From an uncultured bacterium (GTDB lineage: Bacteria > Bacillota > Clostridia > Lachnospirales > Lachnospiraceae), in assembly GCA_945828315.1 (NCBI GenBank), contig CALZQA010000007.1, positions 1-56,356 on the forward strand: a stretch of 56,356 nucleotides of DNA, given 5' to 3'. Both the position numbers and the translations under genes were made by a program. This document shows, in pieces, positions 18,542-25,839 of the stretch (within the stretch, counting starts at the first letter, position 1; each line of letters opens with the position of its first letter). The notes below the pieces were generated by a model. That model was not told the origin of the DNA. It searched no databases and saw nothing but the letters and a program-made list of their open reading frames with translations.

Positions 18542-19195
18542 TTATTCGACCTCACCTGTCAGAATGCGTAACACCGTGTGGGCCTGGTGTGCAGCGCACA
18601 GCATCACGCGGGAGGACACCAATCCGATTCCGTCTTCGACATCCGAAACGCCGTCTCCGCACAGATAAAAGCGCTCACTCACACGTCTTGTCCGAATCTC
18701 GTTTGCGCTGCCAAAGCCAGCCATTCCGGAGGCTGCCACCAGATATTTTTCCGGCATTTTCGTTAAAACCATATTTGTGAGCATGGCCTTCGCCGCTGCA
18801 TTGTCAAATGCTTCACAGATGATATCCGCCGGCTGGATAAGCGAGAGCGCATTCAGCTCCGTGACGCGTATATTATGTGTCTCCAGTGTGAGATACGGCG
18901 CGATCTCCTGCAGATTTTCGGCAAGTGCTTCTGTTTTGCTGATGCCGACCTGTGAGGCTTTGTATTGCTGGCGGTGCAGGTTTGAGACATCCACACGGTC
19001 AAAATCGATGAGGATGAGTTTCCCAATGCCCGCACGAGCCAGGGATACGGCGATATTTGAACCCAGTCCGCCGAGGCCACAGACAGCGACAGTGGCAGCC
19101 GATATTTTTTCCTGCCGGGCTTCACCGTGGCGCTGCCGCAGAACGCACAGCATTTCTTCCTCGGAAGGAATGTTGTTTGACAGATTTAAAGACAT
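18542..19195 (-). CDS. thiF: ThiS adenylyltransferase
   Basis: ThiF adenylates the C-terminal Gly of ThiS so that it can accept sulfur. This 217-residue protein is of the short type common in Clostridia. The nucleotide-binding motif GLGGLGSNIAVSLARAG is near residue 40 and the Asp of LIDFDRVDVSNLHRQQY follows. The CxxC zinc pairs of the larger E1-like enzymes are not evident. Its ribosome site is the GGAGGGGG that also encodes the C-terminal glycines of ThiS, and the start is only 4 bases after the thiS stop. Confidence 0.92.
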   Translation of the reverse strand: MSLNLSNNIPSEEEMLCVLRQRHGEARQEKISAATVAVCGLGGLGSNIAVSLARAGIGKLILIDFDRVDVSNLHRQQYKASQVGISKTEALAENLQEIAPYLTLETHNIRVTELNALSLIQPADIICEAFDNAAAKAMLTNMVLTKMPEKYLVAASGMAGFGSANEIRTRRVSERFYLCGDGVSDVEDGIGLVSSRVMLCAAHQAHTVLRILTGEVE

Positions 19196-19199
19196 TGTT

Positions 19200-19394
19200 T
19201 CAACCCCCTCCCATAAAGCTGATGATCTCTAACTGATCGCCGTCTGCGAGCACAGTGGTGTCATATTTTTCCCGTGGAAGGATCTCGCCGTTGAGCTCGA
19301 TGACGATCCGGATCGGATTGCAGGCGGTTGATGCCAGATACTGTGAAACGGACTGACCGGCGGCATTTACATGTTCTCCATTGATCTTTACCAT
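19200..19394 (-). CDS. thiS: Sulfur carrier protein ThiS
   Basis: A 64-residue ubiquitin-like sulfur carrier for thiazole synthesis. It ends in FMGGG, and the terminal Gly-Gly is adenylated by ThiF and then thiocarboxylated. It is the first gene of the operon, placed 60-70 bases after the terminator of the TPP riboswitch. The ATG at 19394 has AGGAGG upstream on the minus strand. Confidence 0.95.
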   Translation of the reverse strand: MVKINGEHVNAAGQSVSQYLASTACNPIRIVIELNGEILPREKYDTTVLADGDQLEIISFMGGG

Positions 19395-19456
19395 GTTTTT
19401 CCTCCTGTATGATATTTTTGAAGCTTGATCTGAAGGGTGAGAGGATGTTGTTGACG

Positions 19457-19494
19457 AAAAAAACGGGAAACACCCGATCCGGATGCTTCCCGTT
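19457..19494 (-). terminator. Riboswitch-controlled terminator before thiS
   Basis: On the minus strand AACGGGAA (19487-19494) pairs with TTCCCGTT (19462-19469), with an inner CATCCG/CGGGTG helix, then a T run. It lies directly downstream of the TPP aptamer and is the likely expression platform. Confidence 0.88.
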
Positions 19495-19512
19495 AAAAAC
19501 GTTTTCTCATCA

Positions 19513-19598
19513 GTTCCCTACGTTGGCATTATCCAAATCAGGTTATCGGTCGAAGGTCATACCTTCCTCTCAGCCTGTCATACAAGCTCCCGTCTGTT
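19513..19598 (-). promoter_or_regulatory. TPP (THI-element) riboswitch
   Basis: Read on the minus strand the element runs ACGGGAGCT, then GGCTGAGAGGAAG, ACCTTCGACCGATAACCTG, and finally TGGATAATGCCAACG and TAGGGAA. These are the conserved parts of the TPP aptamer. Thiamine pyrophosphate binding would favour the terminator at 19457-19494 and shut off the thi operon. Confidence 0.97.
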
Positions 19599-19646
19599 CG
19601 ATTTTCATAATGCGACTGTCAGCAATTTCACAGTCACATTGCACTC

Positions 19647-19675
19647 ACTATACACGATTTCGACGGAAGATGCAA
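19647..19675 (-). promoter_or_regulatory. Predicted promoter of the thi operon
   Basis: On the minus strand -35 TTGCAT (19670-19675) and -10 TATAGT (19647-19652) are 17 bases apart. They lie about 50 bases upstream of the TPP aptamer. Confidence 0.7.
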
Positions 19676-19684
19676 GAGGCGGGA

Positions 19685-19957
19685 TTATTTTTTGGTCATT
19701 TTTAAAATGGTCAGCACCTGATCCACCCTGGCTTTTTCCGCAGGTGAGAGATTTGCAGTGAGCAGCTGGATCATGAGATCCTGCTCATCCGGCGTGAACT
19801 GGATATTCTGCCGGCGTGCCTCCTGCTGACATTTGGTCAGCTGGCGCATCATGGCTGCGGAATTGCTTCCGGAAGGCATTGTCGCAAAAGCTTTTAAAAA
19901 GGCAAGTTTTTCGGGAGAGATCCCGGTAGCAGCGTTCATCAGATCATCAATCGTCAT
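19685..19957 (-). CDS. Unknown small helical protein
   Basis: A 90-residue protein that I do not recognise. It is rich in Ala, Met, Gln and Leu and looks all-helical, with no signal peptide, membrane segment or cysteine cluster (one Cys). The start ATG overlaps the stop of the gene upstream by 4 bases (ATGA) and has GGAGGATGT before it, so the two are translated together. The end lies just before the thi promoter. The overlap and ribosome site argue that it is real. Confidence 0.65.
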   Translation of the reverse strand: MTIDDLMNAATGISPEKLAFLKAFATMPSGSNSAAMMRQLTKCQQEARRQNIQFTPDEQDLMIQLLTANLSPAEKARVDQVLTILKMTKK

Positions 19958-20298
19958 ACATCCTCCTGTCCGTGGAACATTCCACCGTAGAGATCAGCCA
20001 TGGATAACACATTGCTGATCAGGTCGATATTGGATTGGTCACTCTCTGTACAGAGCGGACGGATCGCATCCAGCATCTGCATGATCCGCGCAGAGGTGTT
20101 CAGCCCCTCACACATTTGCAGGGAAGGCTCCTTGTGCTCAAATAGTGAATTGGCGCGGGAGAGTTCCATCATTTTTACGAGCGTGGCGACTGCGCGCTGT
20201 CTGGGATAAGGTATGTAAGGGATTGCTGTCTTCAGAATCTGCAGAGTCCGGTTTTGAAGATGCGAATCAAAGGGCGTGGGTGTAAATTCTGTATCCAT
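19954..20298 (-). CDS. Unknown small helical protein
   Basis: A 114-residue soluble protein of unknown function, first gene of a two-gene unit with the 90-residue protein. It carries the segment TAIPYIPYPRQRAVATLVKM and looks helical. It has two Cys residues and no membrane segment. The ATG at 20298 is preceded by AAAAGGAT on the minus strand. Both proteins have regularly spaced hydrophobic residues and may form a complex, but this is inference from their coupling only. Confidence 0.65.
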   Translation of the reverse strand: MDTEFTPTPFDSHLQNRTLQILKTAIPYIPYPRQRAVATLVKMMELSRANSLFEHKEPSLQMCEGLNTSARIMQMLDAIRPLCTESDQSNIDLISNVLSMADLYGGMFHGQEDV

Positions 20299-20387
20299 AA
20301 AATATCCTTTTTTATTTAAACTATGAGAAAGGTATCAAAATATGCATATGATGTAATTGAGAAACTTTTTTATTGAGGAGGAAGTCC

Positions 20388-20540
20388 ATGGGACGATTGA
20401 TCATAGATGGCAACCGTGTGTATGAGCTGGATGAAGCTTGTCTGCAGCGCAGGAGAAAAGCAGGAAAAATGCCTGAAAACAGGGACGTGCAGATGCAAAA
20501 AGAAAGGCAGAAACAGATGCAAAAAAAAGAAAGAACATAA
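20388..20540 (+). CDS. Small basic protein of unknown function
   Basis: A 50-residue protein starting MGRLIIDGNRVYELDEACL, followed by an Arg/Lys/Gln-rich helical tail. A very strong ribosome site (GAGGAGG) lies 7 bases before the ATG, and a good terminator follows directly after the stop. Together these support a real gene in spite of its size. The N-terminal half resembles small proteins I have seen in Lachnospiraceae, but no function is known to me. Confidence 0.6.
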   Translation: MGRLIIDGNRVYELDEACLQRRRKAGKMPENRDVQMQKERQKQMQKKERT

Positions 20541-20541
20541 C

Positions 20542-20569
20542 AAAAAAGGCAGGGATTCCTGCCTTTTTT
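20542..20569. terminator. Bidirectional terminator
   Basis: A perfect 12-bp palindrome (20542-20553 with 20558-20569, loop GATT) has A6 on one side and T6 on the other. It can end both the small plus-strand gene and the converging Cys-rich gene. Confidence 0.88.
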
Positions 20570-20593
20570 GTGTTTGGAAGTCCGATCAGTCGA

Positions 20594-20809
20594 TCAGAAG
20601 CATCCGAAGCCGTGATCGTTACCGCAGCAGCACAGGATGAGTAAGATGATCCAGATACTTTCACATCCGTTACCACAGCCTTCGCCTCTGCCGAAGAATC
20701 CACTGCCATTGCCGCAGCAGCAAAGAAGCAGCAGGATCCAAATGATGCTTGAACATCCGTTACGGTCCTCACATCCGCATCCGCAGTTTGTAGCAGCTAA
20801 ATCGCTCAT
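20594..20809 (-). CDS. Cysteine-rich small membrane protein with internal repeat
   Basis: A 71-residue protein with 13 cysteines. It has two copies of one unit: CSSIIWILLLLCCCGN and CESIWIILLILCCCGN, each a hydrophobic run ended by CCCGN, separated by a Gly-rich linker. Similar proteins in Lachnospiraceae are labelled 'chorion class high-cysteine protein', a name based on composition and not on function. The start is ATG 20809 (MSDLAATNCGCGC), chosen because GGAGG is eight bases upstream. The hydrophobic runs are short for crossing a membrane. Metal or redox binding, or a place in the spore coat or envelope, are all possible and unproven. Confidence 0.75.
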   Translation of the reverse strand: MSDLAATNCGCGCEDRNGCSSIIWILLLLCCCGNGSGFFGRGEGCGNGCESIWIILLILCCCGNDHGFGCF

Positions 20810-20917
20810 TTTGAAATCCTCCATTGATTTGATTTATAGTTCATATTATGTGGAGGGCATGTCAGTGTTTCCACATAATCAGATGACATTATTTTTTTCG
20901 GAGTCGTATGCTTTGAA

Positions 20918-20946
20918 TTGCGCGGTGGAAAAAATTATGCTATAGT
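20918..20946 (+). promoter_or_regulatory. Predicted promoter of icd
   Basis: -35 TTGCGC (20918-20923) and -10 TATAGT (20941-20946) are 17 bases apart, about 90 bases before the icd start. Confidence 0.6.
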
Positions 20947-21036
20947 ACCTATGATTGTGTTTGACTTTGGTGGCACCCGCTGCTGTGAACAGTTATGCCT
21001 GCACAAAAACTAAACGTAAGAAAGGTGGACAAAGCG

Positions 21037-22248
21037 ATGGAAAAAATTAAGATGACAACTCCTTTAGTAGAGATGGACGGAGATGAGATGACCCGTGTGC
21101 TCTGGCAGATGATCAAGGACGAACTGCTGGTTCCTTTTATTGATCTGAAGACAGAATATTATGATCTGGGTCTGGAATATCGCAATGAGACAAATGACCA
21201 GGTGACCGTAGATTCTGCAAATGCAACAAAGAAATACGGTGTTGCAGTCAAGTGCGCGACGATCACACCGAACGCTGCCCGCATGACAGAGTACAATCTG
21301 AAGGAAATGTGGAAGAGCCCCAACGGAACGATCCGTGCGATGCTGGATGGAACGGTTTTTCGTACGCCGATCCAGGTCAAGGGAATTGAGCCCTGTGTAA
21401 AGAACTGGAAAAAACCTATCACGATCGCCAGACATGCGTACGGTGACGTGTACAAATCCGTGGAGATGAAGGTACCCGGTGCCGGCAAGGCTGAGTTAGT
21501 ATTTACAGGTGCAGACGGCAAGGAGGAGCGTGTGACGATCCATGAATTTACCGGAGCAGGTATCATTCAGGGACAGCACAATGTGGATGAGTCCATTGAG
21601 AGCTTTGCCCGCAGCTGTTTTAATTATGCATTGGACTTAAAGCAGGATCTGTGGTTTGCGACAAAGGATACGATCTCCAAAAAGTATGATCACACTTTTA
21701 AGGATATTTTCCAGGAGATCTTTGATGCAGAATATAAGGAAAAGTTTGAGCAGGCGGGTATCACATATTTTTATACATTGATCGATGACGCGGTGGCACG
21801 TGTCATGAAGTCCGAGGGCGGTTTTATCTGGGCATGCAAAAATTACGATGGTGATGTGATGAGTGATATGATCTCATCTGCTTGCGGTTCTCTTGCAATG
21901 ATGACATCCGTGCTTGTTTCACCTTCAGGTATCTACGAATATGAGGCTGCACACGGAACCGTACAGCGCCATTATTATAAACATCTGGCAGGGGAGGAGA
22001 CCTCAACAAATTCTGTCGCAACGATCTTTGCATGGTCCGGAGCGCTCAGAAAGCGCGGTGAACTGGATCAGCTGCCGGAGCTGATGACCTTTGCGGATCG
22101 TCTGGAAAAAGCATGTATCGATACCATCGAGTCAGGAAAAATGACAAAGGATCTGGCGCTGATCACCACACTGGAGAATCCGACTGTATTGAACAGCGGA
22201 GATTTTATCAAGGCCATCAGAAAGACGCTGGAAGCATATTACGCATAG
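21037..22248 (+). CDS. icd: NADP-dependent isocitrate dehydrogenase
   Basis: Oxidises isocitrate to 2-oxoglutarate with NADP, giving the glutamate precursor and NADPH. The 403-residue sequence belongs to the homodimeric type shared with eukaryotic IDH1/2 and not the E. coli Icd type. Evidence is [17 protein letters not shown] at the start, [20 protein letters not shown], and [18 protein letters not shown] in the middle. The ATG at 21037 is chosen over an upstream in-frame ATG at 20995 because AGAAAGGTGG is correctly spaced and family similarity begins there. It is monocistronic in appearance. No aconitase or citrate synthase gene is adjacent. Confidence 0.95.
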   Translation: MEKIKMTTPLVEMDGDEMTRVLWQMIKDELLVPFIDLKTEYYDLGLEYRNETNDQVTVDSANATKKYGVAVKCATITPNAARMTEYNLKEMWKSPNGTIRAMLDGTVFRTPIQVKGIEPCVKNWKKPITIARHAYGDVYKSVEMKVPGAGKAELVFTGADGKEERVTIHEFTGAGIIQGQHNVDESIESFARSCFNYALDLKQDLWFATKDTISKKYDHTFKDIFQEIFDAEYKEKFEQAGITYFYTLIDDAVARVMKSEGGFIWACKNYDGDVMSDMISSACGSLAMMTSVLVSPSGIYEYEAAHGTVQRHYYKHLAGEETSTNSVATIFAWSGALRKRGELDQLPELMTFADRLEKACIDTIESGKMTKDLALITTLENPTVLNSGDFIKAIRKTLEAYYA

Positions 22249-22296
22249 CAGTTTCAGGCACTGCCGGAACCGGTATGTACAAGGGGAGTAGAACAG

Positions 22297-24249
22297 ATGA
22301 TTTTATCCTGTCAAAATGTTTCAAAAGCATTTGGAACAGAGGAAATCTTAAAAAAAGCATCCTTCCACGTGGAGGAGAATGAGAAGGCAGCTATCGTCGG
22401 GATTAATGGAGCCGGAAAGTCCACGCTCTTAAAGATCCTTATCGGTGAACTGTCTGCAGATGAGGGAGAGGTAACCATTGCAAAAAACACGAGCATCGGT
22501 TACCTTGCTCAGTATCAGGATGTTTCCGCTGAGCGCACGATCTATGAGGAGGTCTTAAGCGCCAAGGCGGATGTCATCGACATGGAGGAACAGATCCGCG
22601 GATTTGAGGAACAGATGAAGCATTGTGAAGGTGCGGAACTGGATACACTGATGGGGCGCTATCATTCCTTTTTGCAGGAGTTTGAGGAAAAAGGCGGCTA
22701 TTATTATAAGAGCGAGGTCAGCAGTGTGCTGCGCGGACTCGGCTTTGAGGAGAGTGATTTTGACCGGAAGCTCTCGGAGCTGTCCGGCGGGCAGAAGACA
22801 CGTGTTTCGCTGGCAAAGCTGCTTGTGCAGAAACCGGATATTCTGCTTTTGGACGAGCCAACCAACCATCTGGACCTGGCCAGTATCACCTGGTTGGAGG
22901 GATTTTTGCGTGGCTATAAGGGGGCTGTCATTCTTGTGTCCCATGACCGGTACTTTTTGGACCGCATTGTGACAAAGGTAATCGAAGTTTTTATGCATCA
23001 GGTGCGCATGTATGCAGGAAATTATTCAGAATACAGCAAAAAAAAGGCTGAGATCCGGGCGGCACAGATGAAACAGTATCTGAACCAGCAGCGTGAGATC
23101 GCCCATCAGGAGGAGGTCATTGCGAAGCTCAAGTCCTTTAACCGTGAGAAGTCGATCAAGCGGGCGGAGAGCCGGGAAAAGGCGCTGGAAAAGATCGAGG
23201 TGTTGGAAAAACCGATAGAGGAGCATGCAGATATGCATATCACGCTGGAGCCCAACATCACCAGCGGCAGGGATGTGCTGTCAGTGGAAGGACTGGCGAA
23301 GGCATTTCCGGGGAATCCACTCTTTTCCGGTATTGATTTCGAGATCAAGCGTGGAGAGCGCGTGGCACTGATCGGAAACAACGGAACCGGCAAGACGACG
23401 ATGTTAAAGATCATCACAAACAGTATTTCGGCGGATGCGGGAACTGTCCGTCTGGGTACAAACGTCCACATCGGCTATTATGATCAGGAGCAACAGCTGC
23501 TCTCCGAGGAGAAAACATTGTTTGAGGAGGTTCAGGATGCGTATCCGAACCTGAACAATACGCAGGTACGAAGCGTTCTTGCAGCTTTTTTGTTTACCGG
23601 AGAGGAGGCCGTCACGAAACGCGTCTCAGAGCTCAGCGGTGGTGAGCGCGGACGGCTTTCGCTGGCGAAGCTCATGCTGTCGGAGGCAAATTTCCTCATT
23701 CTTGACGAGCCGACCAACCATCTGGATATGGTTTCCAAGGAAATATTGGAGCAGGCGCTGAACAGCTATACCGGAACCGTGTTTTTCGTGTCCCATGACC
23801 GTTATTTTATCAATCAGACAGCGACACGCATTCTGGACCTGACCGGGCAGACGATCGTAAATTATATCGGAAATTATGATTATTACCTGGAAAAACAGGA
23901 AGAACTGACCCGGATCTACGTTACGGATCGGCAGAACACAAATACGCAGTCGGATCAGACCGCTGCGCAGAGTACGCCGGAAGATTCCGGAAAGACGGAC
24001 TGGCAGGAACAGAAAAAGCAGCAGGCGGCGCTCCGGAAAAAACAAAATGAACTGAAAAAAACTGAGGAGGAGATCTCGCGGCTGGAGGAGGAGAAGGAAC
24101 GTCTGGAAACGGAAGCTCTGGATCCGGCAGTGGCGACGAACTCTGCCCGTCTGTTTGAACTTCATAAGCAGATGACAGAAATTGATGAAAAGCTGGAAGC
24201 GCTTTATGAAAACTGGGAGCTTTTGGCCAGCGATGAAGCACTTGGCTGA
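22297..24249 (+). CDS. ABC-F family ATPase
   Basis: A 650-residue soluble protein with two ABC domains and no membrane part, so an ABC-F protein acting at the ribosome and not a transporter. Domain 1 has GINGAGKST, LSGGQKT and LLLDEPTNHLD. Domain 2 has GNNGTGKTT, LSGGERGR and LILDEPTNHLD. The charged interdomain linker (about 240-320) and a C-terminal coiled coil (about 570-645) are typical. Members may aid translation of difficult sequences or confer antibiotic resistance. This one looks like a housekeeping YdiF-type protein, but subfamily needs a tree. A GGGGAG site lies about nine bases before the ATG. Confidence 0.92.
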   Translation: MILSCQNVSKAFGTEEILKKASFHVEENEKAAIVGINGAGKSTLLKILIGELSADEGEVTIAKNTSIGYLAQYQDVSAERTIYEEVLSAKADVIDMEEQIRGFEEQMKHCEGAELDTLMGRYHSFLQEFEEKGGYYYKSEVSSVLRGLGFEESDFDRKLSELSGGQKTRVSLAKLLVQKPDILLLDEPTNHLDLASITWLEGFLRGYKGAVILVSHDRYFLDRIVTKVIEVFMHQVRMYAGNYSEYSKKKAEIRAAQMKQYLNQQREIAHQEEVIAKLKSFNREKSIKRAESREKALEKIEVLEKPIEEHADMHITLEPNITSGRDVLSVEGLAKAFPGNPLFSGIDFEIKRGERVALIGNNGTGKTTMLKIITNSISADAGTVRLGTNVHIGYYDQEQQLLSEEKTLFEEVQDAYPNLNNTQVRSVLAAFLFTGEEAVTKRVSELSGGERGRLSLAKLMLSEANFLILDEPTNHLDMVSKEILEQALNSYTGTVFFVSHDRYFINQTATRILDLTGQTIVNYIGNYDYYLEKQEELTRIYVTDRQNTNTQSDQTAAQSTPEDSGKTDWQEQKKQQAALRKKQNELKKTEEEISRLEEEKERLETEALDPAVATNSARLFELHKQMTEIDEKLEALYENWELLASDEALG

Positions 24250-24251
24250 CA

Positions 24252-24280
24252 TTGACATTTTCTTAACGAATGAATATACT
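24252..24280 (+). promoter_or_regulatory. Predicted promoter of rex
   Basis: A consensus -35 TTGACA (24252-24257) and -10 TATACT (24275-24280) are spaced by 17 bases. It is among the strongest sigma-A promoters in the window. Confidence 0.75.
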
Positions 24281-24321
24281 GGAACTAGTAAATTACTGGG
24301 AAGGTTAAGGGGATTTTAAAC

Positions 24322-24981
24322 ATGGAAGAAAAGGAAATCTCACAGGCAGTCATTCGGCGGATGCCGCGTTATTACAGGTATTTGGGTGAACTGCTGGATG
24401 CGGGTGTCGAGCGTATTTCATCCAATGATCTGAGCAGCCGTATGAATGTGACAGCTTCACAGATCCGACAGGATCTGAATAACTTTGGTGGATTTGGCCA
24501 GCAGGGTTATGGATATAACGTCAAGTATCTTTATGAAGAGATAGGAAAGATACTTGGACTGAATACAAAACACTATGTGATCATCATTGGCGCCGGACAT
24601 CTCGGTCAGGCACTGGCAAATTATGTAAAATTCGAAAAGCTTGGTTTTGTGATCACTGCTTTGTTTGATGTAGATCCGAAGCTGATCGGAAAGGATGTGC
24701 GGGGAATCCCGATCTTATCACTTGACGATCTTCCGGAATATATAGCAAATCATACCGTCGATATTGCTACACTTACGATGCCAAAATCAAAGGCTGATAC
24801 GATAGCAAATGAGCTGGTAAGTCTGGGCGTGCATGCGATCTGGAATTTCGCGCATGTGGATCTGGAATTGTTCGACAAGGATGTGATCGTGGAGAACGTG
24901 CATCTGTCCGACAGCCTGATGCAGCTCTCCTACAATACCGTGAAGCATACAAAGGAAAAGGGAAAAGGATCCGATCACTGA
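24322..24981 (+). CDS. rex: Redox-sensing transcriptional repressor Rex
   Basis: Rex senses the NADH/NAD+ ratio and represses fermentation and respiration-like genes when NADH is low. The 219-residue protein has an N-terminal winged helix (to about 85, with MNVTASQIRQDLNNFGGFG) and a Rossmann domain with GAGHLGQALANY near 95. A C-terminal domain-swapped helix follows. Length and motifs are standard for Clostridia. A near-consensus Rex operator occurs elsewhere in this window, at 41979-41996, ahead of the biotin-dependent carboxyltransferase operon. The gene is followed after 17 bases by a coiled-coil gene, probably co-transcribed. Confidence 0.96.
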   Translation: MEEKEISQAVIRRMPRYYRYLGELLDAGVERISSNDLSSRMNVTASQIRQDLNNFGGFGQQGYGYNVKYLYEEIGKILGLNTKHYVIIIGAGHLGQALANYVKFEKLGFVITALFDVDPKLIGKDVRGIPILSLDDLPEYIANHTVDIATLTMPKSKADTIANELVSLGVHAIWNFAHVDLELFDKDVIVENVHLSDSLMQLSYNTVKHTKEKGKGSDH

Positions 24982-24998
24982 AAGGCAGGGGATGTCTG

Positions 24999-25784
24999 AT
25001 GGCTGAGAGCAAAGATTTTAGTGTATTCCTGCAAAACAAAAAAATACCGATCTGTGTGCTGGATCAAAAATGGCACCGGCTGTTTGCCATCAAGGGTAAG
25101 CCGGAAAATGTCGCCGCGTGTGAACAGGAACTGAATGAACTGTTGAAGAAACAGGGGCATTTGAACAATGAGATCCGGGAATTGAAAAAGCTGAAAGCAA
25201 AACTGATGGGAAATATTGTTGAGAACATGGAGGGCACCCATCAGGAAAATGTCGGGCGCATGAGCTCTAAAAAGTTAGATGAGGACAAGCGCCTGATTGA
25301 CGATATCAATGCAAAGCTGGAGGCGAACGAGGATGCATTGCTTGAACTTCCGCGGGAGATCGATCGCGTCAACAAGGAACTGATGCTTCTGACAGTAGAA
25401 TTCTGTTATGGAAACCTCCGGGTGAATGTTGCGGAGATTCGGGAAATTACAGACTGGATCACGCAGGTGCGCATCGATTTAAAGAAAAATATTATAAAAA
25501 AGCAGAACAGGGAGATCAATTCACGCCAGATGTATGCGTATATGCATGATGTCTTTGGAGCAGAGATGATGGATGTGTTTGATCTTGATAACGGAGATAT
25601 TGATCTTCGCATTCTGGAGCCGCCGAAGAAAAAGCCTCAGGAGCAGCCACAGCAATCGCCGGATGAAGCCGGAAACCAGGTGAAGCCCAAGGCTGCAGAG
25701 GGTGACGGAACCGTGACTGCAAAGGGTGAGAGTGAAGACACACCGCTTCCTACGGAAAACTTTGAAACCAAAAAGCAGGGCTGA
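24999..25784 (+). CDS. Coiled-coil protein of unknown function
   Basis: A 261-residue cytoplasmic protein that I cannot assign. It starts with a short globular part (FSVFLQNKKIPICVLDQKWH), then a long heptad-rich coiled coil at about 38-125. A second folded segment, about 128-205, is rich in aromatic and acidic residues. A Pro/Glu/Lys-rich disordered tail follows. No signal peptide or membrane segment is seen. ATG 24999 follows AGGGGATGTCTG. It is downstream of rex and ends in a weak terminator. Co-transcription with rex does not by itself show a redox role. Confidence 0.75.
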   Translation: MAESKDFSVFLQNKKIPICVLDQKWHRLFAIKGKPENVAACEQELNELLKKQGHLNNEIRELKKLKAKLMGNIVENMEGTHQENVGRMSSKKLDEDKRLIDDINAKLEANEDALLELPREIDRVNKELMLLTVEFCYGNLRVNVAEIREITDWITQVRIDLKKNIIKKQNREINSRQMYAYMHDVFGAEMMDVFDLDNGDIDLRILEPPKKKPQEQPQQSPDEAGNQVKPKAAEGDGTVTAKGESEDTPLPTENFETKKQG

Positions 25785-25806
25785 CCTTCACGTGGTCAGC
25801 CTTTTG
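25779..25806 (+). terminator. Weak terminator overlapping a stop codon
   Basis: GGCTGACC (25779-25786) pairs with GGTCAGCC (25794-25801) and is followed by TTTT. The first arm contains the stop codon of the coiled-coil gene. Confidence 0.6.
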
Positions 25807-25839
25807 TATCATAGCCACCGGGCATAAAGGGGTGATTTT

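Noticed and set aside
24252-24269. Possible Rex site overlapping the rex -35 (autoregulation)
   Set aside because: One half-site is fair (TTAACGA), but the other (TTGACAT) matches only 4 of 7 and is explained by the -35 consensus.
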